Assembly (NCBI RefSeq): GCF_018390695.1
Contig: NZ_JAHBGF010000046.1
Coordinates: 1 to 64,000 of the forward strand
Length of the DNA stretch: 64,000 nt
Direction: 5' to 3'
From: Ancylobacter sonchi
GTDB taxonomy: Bacteria > Pseudomonadota > Alphaproteobacteria > Rhizobiales > Xanthobacteraceae
Both the position numbers and the translations under genes were made by a program. Positions 50,364 through 60,538 of this stretch are shown one piece after another (position 1 is the stretch's first letter; each line of letters begins with the position of its first letter). The notes below the pieces were generated by a model. That model searched no databases and had not been told where the DNA came from. It was given only the letters and a program-made list of their open reading frames with translations.

Positions 50364-50987
50364 CTATTCCATCGGCAGCAGCATCTGCGAGCGCAGCATG
50401 ACGAGGCGTCGCCGCCCGATGCGGCCGAGCAGCCGCGCCGCCGCCCTGCCGCCGTCCTCGTGGCGGCCGAGCCGCTCGTAGAGGCGCTGGTGAAGCAGCA
50501 GGCCCTGTTCGGGCCGTGGGCGTCCGGTCACCATCTGCCGGAGCGCCGCCGCGCTCTCCTGCAGCCGCGGGCCGAAGCCGAAGCCGTCGAGCGCCAGACG
50601 GAAGCTTGCGGCGTGCCGATCGGCGGCGCCCGAGCGCTCGGCCTGGTCGATGAAGCTGCGCACCTCGCGCGTCCAGCCTTCCTGCAGCAGCCCCACCGGT
50701 TCGATGAACATCAGCCACGGTCCGCGCGCTGCCTCAGCACCGATGCGCAGCCGGACGCCGACATCGGCCGGCCCGGCGAGATACTCGCAGCCCGCCGCAT
50801 CGGCGACCTCAGCGGTTTCATTGGAACCCTGCGCGCTGCCATCGACCAGCAACACCTCGCGCACCAGCCCGACCGCGGCGCCGGGCACCAGCGCCGCCAG
50901 GGTCGGTATCAGCAGGCCGCCCGACTCGCGCGTCGGAATCACCACCGAGATCACGCGGCCGGCCCATCCCTCTTCCTGCGCCGGCAT
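50364..50987 (-). CDS. Family 2 glycosyltransferase-like protein
   Basis: A 207-residue protein from the ATG at 50987 (MPAQEEGWAGRVISVVIPTR). GT-A start VISVVIPTRESGGLLIPTLA, EVLLVDGSAQGSNETAEVAD, CEYLAGPADVGVRLRIGAEA and GPWLMFIEPVGLLQEGWTRE. The usual DxD metal motif is replaced by IEP in the expected region, so catalysis is uncertain. It is short for the family. Convergent with moaB; similar proteins occur beside moaB in other alphaproteobacteria, as recalled. Frame extends upstream to 51062 without family character. Confidence 0.75.
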   Translation of the reverse strand: MPAQEEGWAGRVISVVIPTRESGGLLIPTLAALVPGAAVGLVREVLLVDGSAQGSNETAEVADAAGCEYLAGPADVGVRLRIGAEAARGPWLMFIEPVGLLQEGWTREVRSFIDQAERSGAADRHAASFRLALDGFGFGPRLQESAAALRQMVTGRPRPEQGLLLHQRLYERLGRHEDGGRAAARLLGRIGRRRLVMLRSQMLLPME

Positions 50988-51143
50988 CGATCCGGTCGCT
51001 GTTCCCCACCGCCAGCGCCCGGAGGCGACGTGCGGCAAACCCTTGACGTGCCTACAGCACAAGGGGGGAGAGGTGAAGCCGGCGCCTCGATGTTTTTACA
51101 TGATGTTCTTGATATGTTCTTATGTCCGCGCTAGCTTGAGGGC

Positions 51144-52412
51144 ATGGAACGCCGCATCGTCGCCCCGACCGATCCCTCAGCCGCCCTCCGGTCGCCGGCC
51201 GACCCGAAGCATCTCGGGCGGCTGGCGGAGGAGCGGCGCGCCCGCCGCGCGGCGGAAGACAAGGCGGCGCGGCGCGATCTCGACGCCGTCTCCGACATCG
51301 ACATGCCGGTGGCGGGCGACGGCGGCACCGTTGCGGTGGAGGCCGAGCGGCGGCGCGGGCGCGGCGCGTCCTCCAACGCAGCCGGCCGTTTCGAGCCGCA
51401 TGCGCGCGAGGCCTTCGACGATGGCTGGCAGAGCCTCGACGAACTGCCGGCCTTCAAGACCACGGTGACGGCGGAGAAGGCCCGCACCATCATCACCCGC
51501 AACACGTCCCCCGATGTCGGCTTCGACCGCTCGATCAATCCCTATCGCGGCTGCGAGCATGGCTGCGTCTACTGCTTCGCCCGGCCGACCCATGCCTATC
51601 AGGGCTATTCCGCCGGGCTCGACTTCGAGACCAAGCTGTTCGCGAAGCCGGACTCGCCGGAACTGCTCGCCAAGGAGCTCTCGAAGCCCGGCTACGAGCC
51701 GCGCACCATCGCGCTCGGCATCAACACCGACAGCTACCAGCCGATCGAGAAGGAATGGCGGCTGACCCGGCGCATCCTCGAAGTGCTCAGCGATTTCGGC
51801 CATCCGGTCGGCATCGTCACCAAGTCGGCGCTGATCCTGCGCGACCTCGACATTCTCGCGCCGATGGCCGAGCGCGGGCTGGTGAAGGTGGCGCTGTCGG
51901 TGACCTCGCTCGACCACAAGCTGGCGCGGGTGATGGAGCCTCGTGCGGCGACGCCGATGCGGCGCATCGAGACGATCCGCCGGCTGTCCGAGGCCGGGGT
52001 GCCCACCGCGGTGCTGGCGGCGCCGATGATCCCGGCGATCAACGATTCCGAGCTGGAGCGCATCCTCGACGCCGCCGCCGCCGCCGGGGTGGGCGAGGCC
52101 GGCTATGTGATGCTGCGCCTGCCGCTGGAGATCCGCGACCTGTTCAAGGAATGGCTGCTGGCGAATTTTCCCGACCGCTACCGCCATGTGCTGTCGCTGG
52201 TGAAGGAACTGCACGGTGGCAAGGAATATGACGCCCAGTTCGGCCAGCGCATGAGCGGTTCCGGTCCCTATGCCTGGACGGTGGCGCGGCGCTTCGAGAT
52301 TGCCACCCAGCGGCTGGGGCTGAACCAGCGCAGCGTGCGGCTCACCACCCGGCATTTCCGTCGCCCGCCCCGCCGGGGGGAGCAATTGTCGCTGTTCGGC
52401 GAGGCGGGGTGA
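51144..52412 (+). CDS. PA0069-family radical SAM protein
   Basis: A 422-residue protein. Residues 1-85 are a charged, low-complexity leader (ERRARRAAEDKAARRDLDA). The radical SAM core begins with SINPYRGCEHGCVYCFARPT (the CxxxCxxC cluster), then TIALGINTDSYQPIEKEWRL, VGIVTKSALILRDLDILAPM and EAGVPTAVLAAPMIPAINDS. Closest to the SPL-like PA0069/Rv2578c family, which is of unknown function. GAGGGC precedes the ATG. Immediately downstream is the repetitive region. Confidence 0.9.
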   Translation: MERRIVAPTDPSAALRSPADPKHLGRLAEERRARRAAEDKAARRDLDAVSDIDMPVAGDGGTVAVEAERRRGRGASSNAAGRFEPHAREAFDDGWQSLDELPAFKTTVTAEKARTIITRNTSPDVGFDRSINPYRGCEHGCVYCFARPTHAYQGYSAGLDFETKLFAKPDSPELLAKELSKPGYEPRTIALGINTDSYQPIEKEWRLTRRILEVLSDFGHPVGIVTKSALILRDLDILAPMAERGLVKVALSVTSLDHKLARVMEPRAATPMRRIETIRRLSEAGVPTAVLAAPMIPAINDSELERILDAAAAAGVGEAGYVMLRLPLEIRDLFKEWLLANFPDRYRHVLSLVKELHGGKEYDAQFGQRMSGSGPYAWTVARRFEIATQRLGLNQRSVRLTTRHFRRPPRRGEQLSLFGEAG

Positions 52413-53015
52413 GCGGCGACCGGCGCAGTCGGCGAAGGTGGATAGCCGGCCGGTCGGGGTGGGGCAGTGGCGGCGTGAAGAAGGTGTCGATGGCTTCGGC
52501 CTCGGCGGGCATTCGGATGTCGGGGGCGGTGGAGCAGGTCGGTAGCTGTCCAGGCCGTCGGTCGCCCGTGCTGCCAACGGGCGTGCCGTGGGGTGGCGTC
52601 GAGCGGGCTAGTTGTCGGCTTCGGTCTCGGCGGGCAGCGGGGCTGCGGCGCGGGTGTCGGTGGAGGCCGTCGGCAGTCGCCCATGCCATCGGTCGCCATG
52701 CCATCGGTCGTCCATGCCGTCGCTGGCCCGTACCCTCGCTGGCTTATGCCGTCGCTCGGTCCGTCGCGAACCGAACTGCCATTCACCAGTCGTGGGGTCG
52801 GGCAACCAGGGCGGCGGAACCGGGCGGTGGGCCGGGCATTGGAAGCGGCAAGGCGGAGAACATGCTGCCAATAGCTGACAGGAGCGGGAGGCAGTCTGTC
52901 GTGCGGGCCGTTCCCTCGGCGAAGGATGTGGAGCGGTCCGGCATGTGCAGGCGTCGCGGTGGGGAAACGCCGTGGTTGAGAACGCGGCGGCGGCAAGCGC
53001 GAGGAGGAGAGGACG
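52413..53015. repeat. Low-complexity intergenic region with short tandem repeats
   Basis: 603 bases with no credible gene on either strand. Two related stretches can be matched: GGCTTCGGCCTCGGCGGGCA (about 52494) and GGCTTCGGTCTCGGCGGGCA (about 52618), followed by partly similar sequence. A short perfect duplication, CCATGCCATCGGTCG at 52681-52695 and 52696-52710, is followed by variants (CCATGCCGTCGCTGG). Frames here give Pro/Thr/Arg-rich peptides without domain character. Confidence 0.6.
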
Positions 53016-53528
53016 ATGGGTGTGGTCGATCGAATTACGGGGGCTGACAGTCGGAGGGAGGCCGGGGACGGCGCGCTGCCGCTGGCGCTCTCGCTGGTGA
53101 CGCTGGGCGTCGCGGATCTCGCAAGGGCGTCGGCGTTTTACGAGGCGATGGGCATGGTGCGGCGCGACCGGGCGACAACCGGCGTGGCGTTCTACCAGGC
53201 CGACGGACACCGGCAACCCGGCGCCGGCGGGGTGGTGCTGGCGCTCTATCCGCGCCACGAGCTTGCCGCCGATGCCGGCGTGATCCCCGGCCGTGCCGGC
53301 AGCTTCGGCGGCATCGCGCTCGCCTGCAACCGGCCGAGCCGGGCGGAGGTCGACGCGACGCTGTCCAAGGCGGTAGCGGCGGGCGGCCGGGCCTTGCGCC
53401 CGGCGCAGGAAACCTTCTGGGGCGGCTATTCCGGCTATGTCGCCGATCCCGACGGCTTTCCTTGGGAGGTCGCCTACAATCCCGGCTTCGCGCTTGATGC
53501 CGAGGGGCGGGTGGTGCTGCCCGAGTGA
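53016..53528 (+). CDS. VOC-family (glyoxalase/bleomycin-resistance-type) protein
   Basis: A 170-residue protein with one VOC module: LVTLGVADLARASAFYEAMG, TTGVAFYQADGHRQPGAGGV, and WGGYSGYVADPDGFPWEVAY with the Glu of the usual metal site in PWEVAYNP. The first 24 residues before ALSLVTLG are not conserved-looking. GAGGAGGAGAGG lies before the ATG, a very strong ribosome-binding site. Substrate unknown; relatives include lyases and antibiotic-binding proteins. Embedded between two repeat-rich stretches. Confidence 0.8.
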   Translation: MGVVDRITGADSRREAGDGALPLALSLVTLGVADLARASAFYEAMGMVRRDRATTGVAFYQADGHRQPGAGGVVLALYPRHELAADAGVIPGRAGSFGGIALACNRPSRAEVDATLSKAVAAGGRALRPAQETFWGGYSGYVADPDGFPWEVAYNPGFALDAEGRVVLPE

Positions 53529-54420
53529 GGGTAGGGCGGCAGATCCTGTCGCGCGGTGGCGACGATCTGTCAGGAGGATCCGTCAGCCGGACGGCACGAG
53601 GAGGCGCGACACATCGAGCCGGATCGGGGTGAGGGCGGTGTTGGCGGTGGCGATCAACCCGCCACAGGGCGGCTCAGGGCGGCGCTCCACGGGGCCGATC
53701 GCGTGTCGATACGCCGGGTGTCATTGATGGCGCGCCGCCACGTCGGCGTCGCCGCCGATGGGCAGGGATCTGTCGGACGCGGCGACCCGCCGGTCTGACG
53801 GTACGAGGAGGCGCGATACATCGAGCCGAATCGGGGCGAGGGCGGCGTCGGCGTCGGCGTCGGCGATCATCCCGCTACGGAGCTGTGCTACCCAGAGCGG
53901 CTCTGCACGGGTCGCGATCGCGCGTCGATACGCCGGGCGCCATGGTGGCGCGCCGCCACGCCACCGCCGCCGCCGATGGGCGGCGACCCGCCGGTCTAAC
54001 GGCACAAGGAGGTGCTGCACATCGAGCGGGATCGGGGCAAGGGCGACGCCGGCGATCATCTCGCTACGGGGGGAGGCTCTCAACAGGGAGGCTCTCCACG
54101 GGTGGATCTTGTGCCGATATGCCGGGCGTCATGATGGCAGGCCGCCACGTCGGCGTCGCCAGGACGTTGCCGGCCGATGGACACATATCCGCCGGAGGCG
54201 GCGACGGCATCGCCGACCCGCCACGTCGCCGACGCCCCGCCCGTATGACGCCTGTGTCACTGCCACTGCCGGAAGGGCGATCAGGCGTGTCTGCGATCTC
54301 TTGTAGGGACGCGTACGCCCAAACCGGTGCGGCGAAACCCCCCGGAGCGGGCGCCGACGGGAGGCACGGCGTATCGGCGCCGGGATTCCGGCGCCCGCCA
54401 GCGCTCTCCCGCGCCGTGCC
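53529..54420. repeat. Three imperfect ~200-bp tandem repeats
   Basis: Units begin near ACGGCACGAGGAGG (53591), ACGGTACGAGGAGG (53798) and ACGGCACAAGGAGG (53999), spaced 207 and 201 bases. Each continues ACATCGAGCC or a variant, then GGGG(T/C)(G/A)AGGGCG, CGATACGCCGGG and CGCCGCCAC. The repeat array spans about 53585-54165; the rest of the stretch up to dsbA is unique. On the minus strand all three units keep one frame reading LDV(S/Q)(R/H)LLVP(S/L), though no start or domain is evident. Confidence 0.75.
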
Positions 54421-55107
54421 TCAGTTGGCGCCGAGCAGCGGCGCCAGTTCCTTGTCCAGCTCTTCCGGGCTGATGGCGCCCGGCACCTTCTTGCCGTTGA
54501 TGTAGAAGGTCGGGGTCGAATCGACGCCGAAATCGTCGGCGCCGCGCTTGGCGGTCTGGTCGATCTCGCCGGCGAGCTTGGCATCGGAGAGGCAGGCGTT
54601 GAACTGCTGCTCGGTCATGCCGCTCTGCTTGGCGATGGCGAGAAGCGCCTGCGCCGGGTTGTTGGTGAAGGCCCAGTTCTTCTGGTTGTCGAACAGCGTG
54701 TCAACCATCGGGTAGTACTTCCCCTCGCCGGAGCAGCGCGCCAGCATGAAGGCGGCCTTGGCGACGATGTCGAGCGGGAATTCGCGCAGCACGAAGCGCA
54801 CCTTGCCGGTGTCGATGTACTTTTCCTTCAGCACCGGCCAGGTGGTGGCGTGGAAATGCGCGCAGTGGCCGCAGGTCATCGAGGCGTATTCGACGATGGT
54901 GACCGGCGCGTCCGCCTTGCCGAGCCACTGGTCCGGCAGCGGGCCGGCCTCGAGCAGCTTGGCGGCGTCGACCGTCTGCGCGTCGGCCTGGCCGATGAAA
55001 CCGAGCTCGCCAAGGCCGAGCCCGCGCGGGCCGGAGAGCGCCAGCAGCGCCGCCGCGGTGAGAAGGGCGGTGCCCGTGCCTTCGAGGAAGCGGCGGCGGT
55101 CGATCAT
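54421..55107 (-). CDS. dsbA: DsbA-family periplasmic thiol oxidoreductase
   Basis: A 228-residue exported thioredoxin-fold protein. The N-terminus MIDRRRFLEGTGTALLTAAA resembles a Tat or Sec signal. Core: PVTIVEYASMTCGHCAHFHA with the CGHC active site, VRFVLREFPLDIVAKAAFML and the cis-Pro loop GVDSTPTFYINGKKVPGA. It catalyses disulfide formation or reduction in the periplasm. GGAGAGACTC precedes the ATG. In related genomes it neighbours mutY and smc; here repeats lie on one side and the DUF721 gene on the other. Confidence 0.92.
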   Translation of the reverse strand: MIDRRRFLEGTGTALLTAAALLALSGPRGLGLGELGFIGQADAQTVDAAKLLEAGPLPDQWLGKADAPVTIVEYASMTCGHCAHFHATTWPVLKEKYIDTGKVRFVLREFPLDIVAKAAFMLARCSGEGKYYPMVDTLFDNQKNWAFTNNPAQALLAIAKQSGMTEQQFNACLSDAKLAGEIDQTAKRGADDFGVDSTPTFYINGKKVPGAISPEELDKELAPLLGAN

Positions 55108-55260
55108 GAGTCTCTCCAGATCGGAGGCGGCCGCTGCGGCCGCCCGAACAAAGCATGCGCGTACAGCGAGCCTGCGATCATGGCAACGGTACGGCAGCCG
55201 GGCATTTGGTCACTGCTGCGTGAAGCTTTTGCGCGTTTTCCAACGCTCGGCCGCCCGATG

Positions 55261-55752
55261 TCAGCTCCGGCCGCGATCCCGCGCCACCAGCGCGCCGAGC
55301 CGGGCCAGCGCGGCGGCCAGCGCCGGATCCTCGAAATCGCCGAACCGGCCGATGCGCGCGCCGACGCGGGCGCATTCCTCGGCGCCTGGCTCCTCGCGCC
55401 GCCGGCGGGGACGGACGAGCGAGGGCACCGGTCCCTGCTTCAGGCTGAGCCGGCCGATGCAGCGCCAGCCGAAATAGCGGTTCACCCGCTCGATCACCAC
55501 CGGCGCCAGATGCTGCAATTCGATGGCGTAGCCGCCCTCCACCCGCACATGCAGCACGCCGGGCTCCTCGCTCTCCGGCCGCGAGGGCCAGGCGAGCTTG
55601 ATCGGCTGCGCACGGCAGGCGAGGTCGTCGCCGATGATGTCCGCCCAGCGGGTGACGATCTCCACCGAGGCGAGGCCGCGCTGCTTGCAGCTCGCCGCGA
55701 TGGTCGCGTCGATGAGGTCGGCTAGCGGCTTGGGATGGGAGCGGGGCGGCAT
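55261..55752 (-). CDS. DUF721/DciA-like protein
   Basis: A 163-residue protein from the ATG at 55752 (MPPRSHPKPLADLIDATIAA). The KH-like DUF721 core is at about 25-105: VTRWADIIGDDLACRAQPIK, GVLHVRVEGGYAIELQHLAP and RVNRYFGWRCIGRLSLKQG. DUF721 proteins include DciA, the loader of replicative DnaB helicase in bacteria that lack DnaC/DnaI; this role is inferred for this protein. The C-terminal 35 residues are variable. Divergent from mutY with a 154-base gap. Confidence 0.85.
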   Translation of the reverse strand: MPPRSHPKPLADLIDATIAASCKQRGLASVEIVTRWADIIGDDLACRAQPIKLAWPSRPESEEPGVLHVRVEGGYAIELQHLAPVVIERVNRYFGWRCIGRLSLKQGPVPSLVRPRRRREEPGAEECARVGARIGRFGDFEDPALAAALARLGALVARDRGRS

Positions 55753-55906
55753 GGCGGTCAGCTGAAGCGGGCTCGAGGAGGTCGGGGAACGACGACCGGC
55801 TCGTGCGAGCCGGATAGGCTGTGGGCGGCGGTGCGTGCGGGCTTGCCGGGGGCGATGCCGGCGCCCACCTTGGGCGGACATCCGAGGGAGCTTCCGCACC
55901 GCACCC

Positions 55907-57019
55907 ATGCCCGCACGCGCGAGCCTAGCATCCGTTTCGCCGCCGACAAAGCCGGCCGGCCCCGGCCGGGGCGTCGTCGCCCTCGCCGCGCCGGATCCGC
56001 GCGCGCTGCTGCGCTGGTACGACCGGCATCGTCGCGAGCTGCCCTGGCGCGCCCCGCCCGGCGTGCGGCAGGACCCCTACAAGGTGTTCCTGTCCGAGAT
56101 CATGCTGCAGCAGACCACGGTGGTGACGGTGCAGCCCTATTACGCCGCCTTCCTCGCCCGCTGGCCCTCGGTGACGGCGCTGGCGGCGGCGAGACTGGAG
56201 GAGGTGCTCTCCGCCTGGGCCGGGCTCGGCTATTATGCCCGCGCCCGCAACCTGCACGCCTGCGCCCGCGCGGTGGCCGGCGAGCATGGCGGGCGCTTCC
56301 CGGACAGCGTCGAGGGCCTGCTCGCCCTGCCGGGCGTCGGGCCCTATACCGCCGCCGCCATCGCCTCCATCGCCCATGAGCGCCGGGCGGCGCCGGTGGA
56401 CGGCAATTGGGAGCGGGTGGTCGCCCGGCTGTTCGCGGTAGAGGAGGCGCTGCCCAAGGCGAGGAAGCAGCTGCGCGCGCTCGCCGAGACGCTGCTGCCC
56501 GCCGCCCGCTTCGGCGATTTCGCGCAGGCGATGATGGATCTCGGCGCCACAGTCTGCACGCCGAGGAAGCCGGCCTGCATCCTCTGCCCCTGGCGGGAGA
56601 ACTGCGCGGCGCAGGCGGCTGGCAACCCGGAAGCCTACCCGGTCAAGGCGGCCAAGGCGGCGCGGCCGACGCGGCGCGGCGTCGCCTTCCTCGCCGTGCG
56701 GGCGGATGGCGCGGTGCTGCTGCGCACCCGGCCGGAAAAGGGGCTGCTCGGCAGCATGACCGAGGTGCCCTCGACGCCGTGGCAGGAGGATGAAACCGCC
56801 GATCCCGCGCGCCATGCACCGCTGAAGGCGCAATGGCAGGCGCTCAATGCCGGGGTGAGCCACGTGTTCAGCCATTTCGCGCTGGAGCTCGCGGTGTGGC
56901 GGGCCCGGCTGCCGGCCGGCACCCCGGCCCCCGCTGGCCATCGCTGGGTGAAACCGGCGGGCTTTCCGGCGGAGGCCTTTCCCAGCGTAATGGTCAAGGT
57001 ATTGGAGTATCTCGAATAA
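55907..57019 (+). CDS. mutY: A/G-specific adenine glycosylase MutY
   Basis: A 370-residue base-excision enzyme removing adenine paired with 8-oxoguanine. Catalytic Glu in [16 protein letters not shown], HhH in [20 protein letters not shown], catalytic Asp in [13 protein letters not shown], and the 4Fe-4S ligands [17 protein letters not shown]. The C-terminal MutT-like 8-oxoG recognition domain is present ([33 protein letters not shown]). The start [10 protein letters not shown] at 55907 is chosen because the upstream frame is not conserved-looking. Standard length. Confidence 0.96.
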   Translation: MPARASLASVSPPTKPAGPGRGVVALAAPDPRALLRWYDRHRRELPWRAPPGVRQDPYKVFLSEIMLQQTTVVTVQPYYAAFLARWPSVTALAAARLEEVLSAWAGLGYYARARNLHACARAVAGEHGGRFPDSVEGLLALPGVGPYTAAAIASIAHERRAAPVDGNWERVVARLFAVEEALPKARKQLRALAETLLPAARFGDFAQAMMDLGATVCTPRKPACILCPWRENCAAQAAGNPEAYPVKAAKAARPTRRGVAFLAVRADGAVLLRTRPEKGLLGSMTEVPSTPWQEDETADPARHAPLKAQWQALNAGVSHVFSHFALELAVWRARLPAGTPAPAGHRWVKPAGFPAEAFPSVMVKVLEYLE

Positions 57020-57098
57020 TTTGTCTGTGGATTCGAACCTCCGTGCCGCTTGCGCGTTATCGCCTCGGCCCGCGCGGGTTGCGGGCGATCAGGAGACC

Positions 57099-57293
57099 AT
57101 GACCATGCGTAGTGCAATGGACAAGGGCAGAGGCCACGCCCGCGAATCGTCGGGCCAGGCCAAGCATGCCGCCGGCAAGATGGCGGAGACGAAGAACATG
57201 GAAGCCGAGGGCCGGACCCAGGAGACGAAGGGCGAGGGCCACAAGGCCATGGGCAAGGAGAAGGACGCGGCGAAAAAGCCCGCCCATCACTGA
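57099..57293 (+). CDS. CsbD-like small stress protein
   Basis: A 64-residue, highly charged, Lys/Glu/Gly/Ala-rich protein (MDKGRGHARESSGQAKHAAG; GEGHKAMGKEKDAAKKPAHH) with the imperfect heptad-like pattern of CsbD/YjbJ family proteins, which are general-stress induced and of unknown function. AGGAGACC lies just before the ATG at 57099. The longer upstream frame has no family character. Followed directly by a terminator. Confidence 0.65.
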   Translation: MTMRSAMDKGRGHARESSGQAKHAAGKMAETKNMEAEGRTQETKGEGHKAMGKEKDAAKKPAHH

Positions 57294-57317
57294 GCCGGTC
57301 AACGTGACCAATGAAGG

Positions 57318-57339
57318 GGCCGCCGAGAGGCGGCCTTTT
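57318..57339. terminator. Intrinsic terminator after the CsbD-like gene
   Basis: GGCCGCC (57318-57324), loop GAGA, GGCGGCC (57329-57335), then TTTTCATTTT. Seven GC pairs plus a T-tract. Located 25 bases past the stop. Confidence 0.9.
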
Positions 57340-57431
57340 CATTTTGCGGGCGCCGCCGCGGTCGGCCACCCGGCCGGGGCTGCCCGCGCGCGGCAGCGTT
57401 CGCGTGGGTTGCCGTTCGTGCGCGCTGCGGC

Positions 57432-58037
57432 TCAGGCCGACAGCCCGATATGGGCCGGCAGGGCGGCGATCCGTGCCATCCAGCCGACGATGCCGGGATA
57501 GAGCGCGAGGTCGTAGCCGCCTTCCTCCGCGGTGTGGGTGTAGGCGTAGAGCGCGATGTCGGCGAGGCTGAGGGCGTCGCCCGCCAGCCAGTCATGCCCG
57601 GCGAGCCGGGTTTCCATCACGGTGAGTGCCCGGTTTCCGGCGTCGAGCAGCTGGGCGAGCCGCTCGGGTGTCGCCAGATGCCGGCGCTCCTCATAGACGA
57701 ACAGCGCCCGGCGCACGGCGATGGCCGGCTCGTGGCTGTACTGCTCGAAGAACAGCCATTCATACATCTTGGCGCGGTCATAGGAATCGGCCGGCACCAG
57801 CGCCGAGCCCTCCGCCAGATACAGCATGATGGCGTTGGATTCGGCGAGGAAGCGGCCGTCGGCAAGTTCGATGGTCGGCAGCTTGCCGATCGGGTTCTTG
57901 GCGAGGAAGCCGGGGCTGCGGGTCGAGCCGTCGCGCGAGGACATGGTGACGCGCCTGAGCGGCCGGCCGAGATGGGCGGCGGCCAGCCGGACCTTGTAGC
58001 TGTTGCCGGAGTCCGGCATGTCGTAAAGCGTGATCAT
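57432..58037 (-). CDS. Glutathione S-transferase family protein
   Basis: A 201-residue GST from the ATG at 58037 (MITLYDMPDSGNSYKVRLAA). The thioredoxin-like N-domain has FLAKNPIGKLPTIELADGRF and the Glu/Ser glutathione-binding pair in LAESNAIMLYLAEGS; the C-terminal helical domain has LAGHDWLAGDALSLADIALY. The catalytic Ser is likely in DSGNS. Substrate unknown. Convergent with the CsbD-like gene. Confidence 0.88.
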   Translation of the reverse strand: MITLYDMPDSGNSYKVRLAAAHLGRPLRRVTMSSRDGSTRSPGFLAKNPIGKLPTIELADGRFLAESNAIMLYLAEGSALVPADSYDRAKMYEWLFFEQYSHEPAIAVRRALFVYEERRHLATPERLAQLLDAGNRALTVMETRLAGHDWLAGDALSLADIALYAYTHTAEEGGYDLALYPGIVGWMARIAALPAHIGLSA

Positions 58038-58143
58038 CGGCTGGCCCCCCGGTTGCGGCGGGAAGCTTAGAGGCCTTTCCGATCGGGCGGAACGTCCGAT
58101 CGACAAGAAGGTGCTCTCAAGTCAATGGGCTGGGAGCCCAACG

Positions 58144-59439
<1,296 letters not shown>

Positions 59440-59447
59440 TTACGCAA

Positions 59448-60497
59448 ATGGGCGCCACCCCCTCCCATTGGCATGGCGACGGCCTCGGCGCCCGCTCCAT
59501 GCGCTTCGCGCTGACGGTGATGGCGCCGATCTCGGTCGCCCTGACATTCGGCGTCGATGTGTGGCTGGTCTACGCGATGATCACCGGCATCCTCGCCTTC
59601 ACGCTCGATACCGGCGGGCCGGCGCTGCCGCGACTGGGCTGGATGGGAGCGGCCGGCGTCATCGTGGTGGCGGGCACCGGGCTCGGCACGCTGGCGGCCG
59701 GCCAGCCGGTGGCGATCATGGCCGGCTTCGCGCTGGCCGGCGTCTCCTATGCGCTGGTGGAGAGCCTCGACGACACGCTGGCGGCCGGTGCCCGCTTCCT
59801 GTGCCTCACCTTCGCGGTCGGCGCGCTCTATACGCCGCTGGAGGCGCGCGACGTCGGCGTGGTCGCGGGCTTTGTAGGCTACGCTTGGCTGGTGTCGCTG
59901 TTCTGGGACGCGCTTGGCGGCGGGCTGCGCGCCTCGACGGCGCCGGCGCTGCGCGAGATCTATGCGCGATTGCGGGCCACCGAGCGGCAGCGCTGGATGT
60001 TCGCGCTCGCCGTCGCCATCACCATTCCGCTCGCCTATCTCGCCAGCCATGCGCTGGGGCTGCGCCATCCCTATTGGGCGCTGATCGCGGTGGTCATCGT
60101 GCTGCGGGCGGATGCGCTGTCGAGCCGCCGGCTGATCGGGCAGATGCTGCTCGGCACCGCGCTCGGCATCGTGGCGGCGCTGCTCTACGGCCTCGGCGCC
60201 ACGGAATTGCGCCGGCGCGGCCTCGACCTGCCGCAACACTCGCTGCTGCTGGTCGGCATGGCGATGGCGGCGCTACTGCGCTGGCCGTTTCAGCAGCTCA
60301 GCGGCATGCTCGGCACCGCCGCGCTCACCGCCTTCATCATGCTGTTCCTGGAGGTGATCGCCGGCACGGTGGGCGGCGCCGCCACCGCCATGGCGGAGCG
60401 GCTGATCGATGTCGCCATCGGCTGCGGCTTCGCCCTGCTGGCCCTCGGCATCGACCGGCTGGGCCAGCGCGGTCTCGCGCGGCTGCGGCCGCCCTAG
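59448..60497 (+). CDS. FUSC-family inner-membrane protein
   Basis: A 349-residue membrane protein with about ten hydrophobic segments in two clusters: MRFALTVMAPISVALTFGVD, GAAGVIVVAGTGLGTLAAGQ and LRHPYWALIAVVIVLRADAL, the last being the FUSC motif also seen in aromatic-acid exporters (AaeB) and YccS. The cytoplasmic loop between the clusters is short. A carrier or exporter is inferred; substrate unknown. The start at 59448 (MGATPSHWHG) is preferred to a TTG at 59433. Its stop codon sits in a 14-base tandem duplication. Confidence 0.8.
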   Translation: MGATPSHWHGDGLGARSMRFALTVMAPISVALTFGVDVWLVYAMITGILAFTLDTGGPALPRLGWMGAAGVIVVAGTGLGTLAAGQPVAIMAGFALAGVSYALVESLDDTLAAGARFLCLTFAVGALYTPLEARDVGVVAGFVGYAWLVSLFWDALGGGLRASTAPALREIYARLRATERQRWMFALAVAITIPLAYLASHALGLRHPYWALIAVVIVLRADALSSRRLIGQMLLGTALGIVAALLYGLGATELRRRGLDLPQHSLLLVGMAMAALLRWPFQQLSGMLGTAALTAFIMLFLEVIAGTVGGAATAMAERLIDVAIGCGFALLALGIDRLGQRGLARLRPP

Positions 60498-60538
60498 TCG
60501 TACGCGCCTAGTCGTACGCGACGCTCAGGGTGCCAGGC

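Noticed and set aside
53585-54165. CRISPR array or protein-coding VNTR
   Set aside because: Units are about 200 bases and diverged, with no short repeat/spacer pattern; no start codon, ribosome-binding site or domain supports a protein.
57040-57060. tRNA-like T-arm (GGATTCGAACCTCC) on the minus strand
   Set aside because: No acceptor stem, D-arm or anticodon arm can be built around it.
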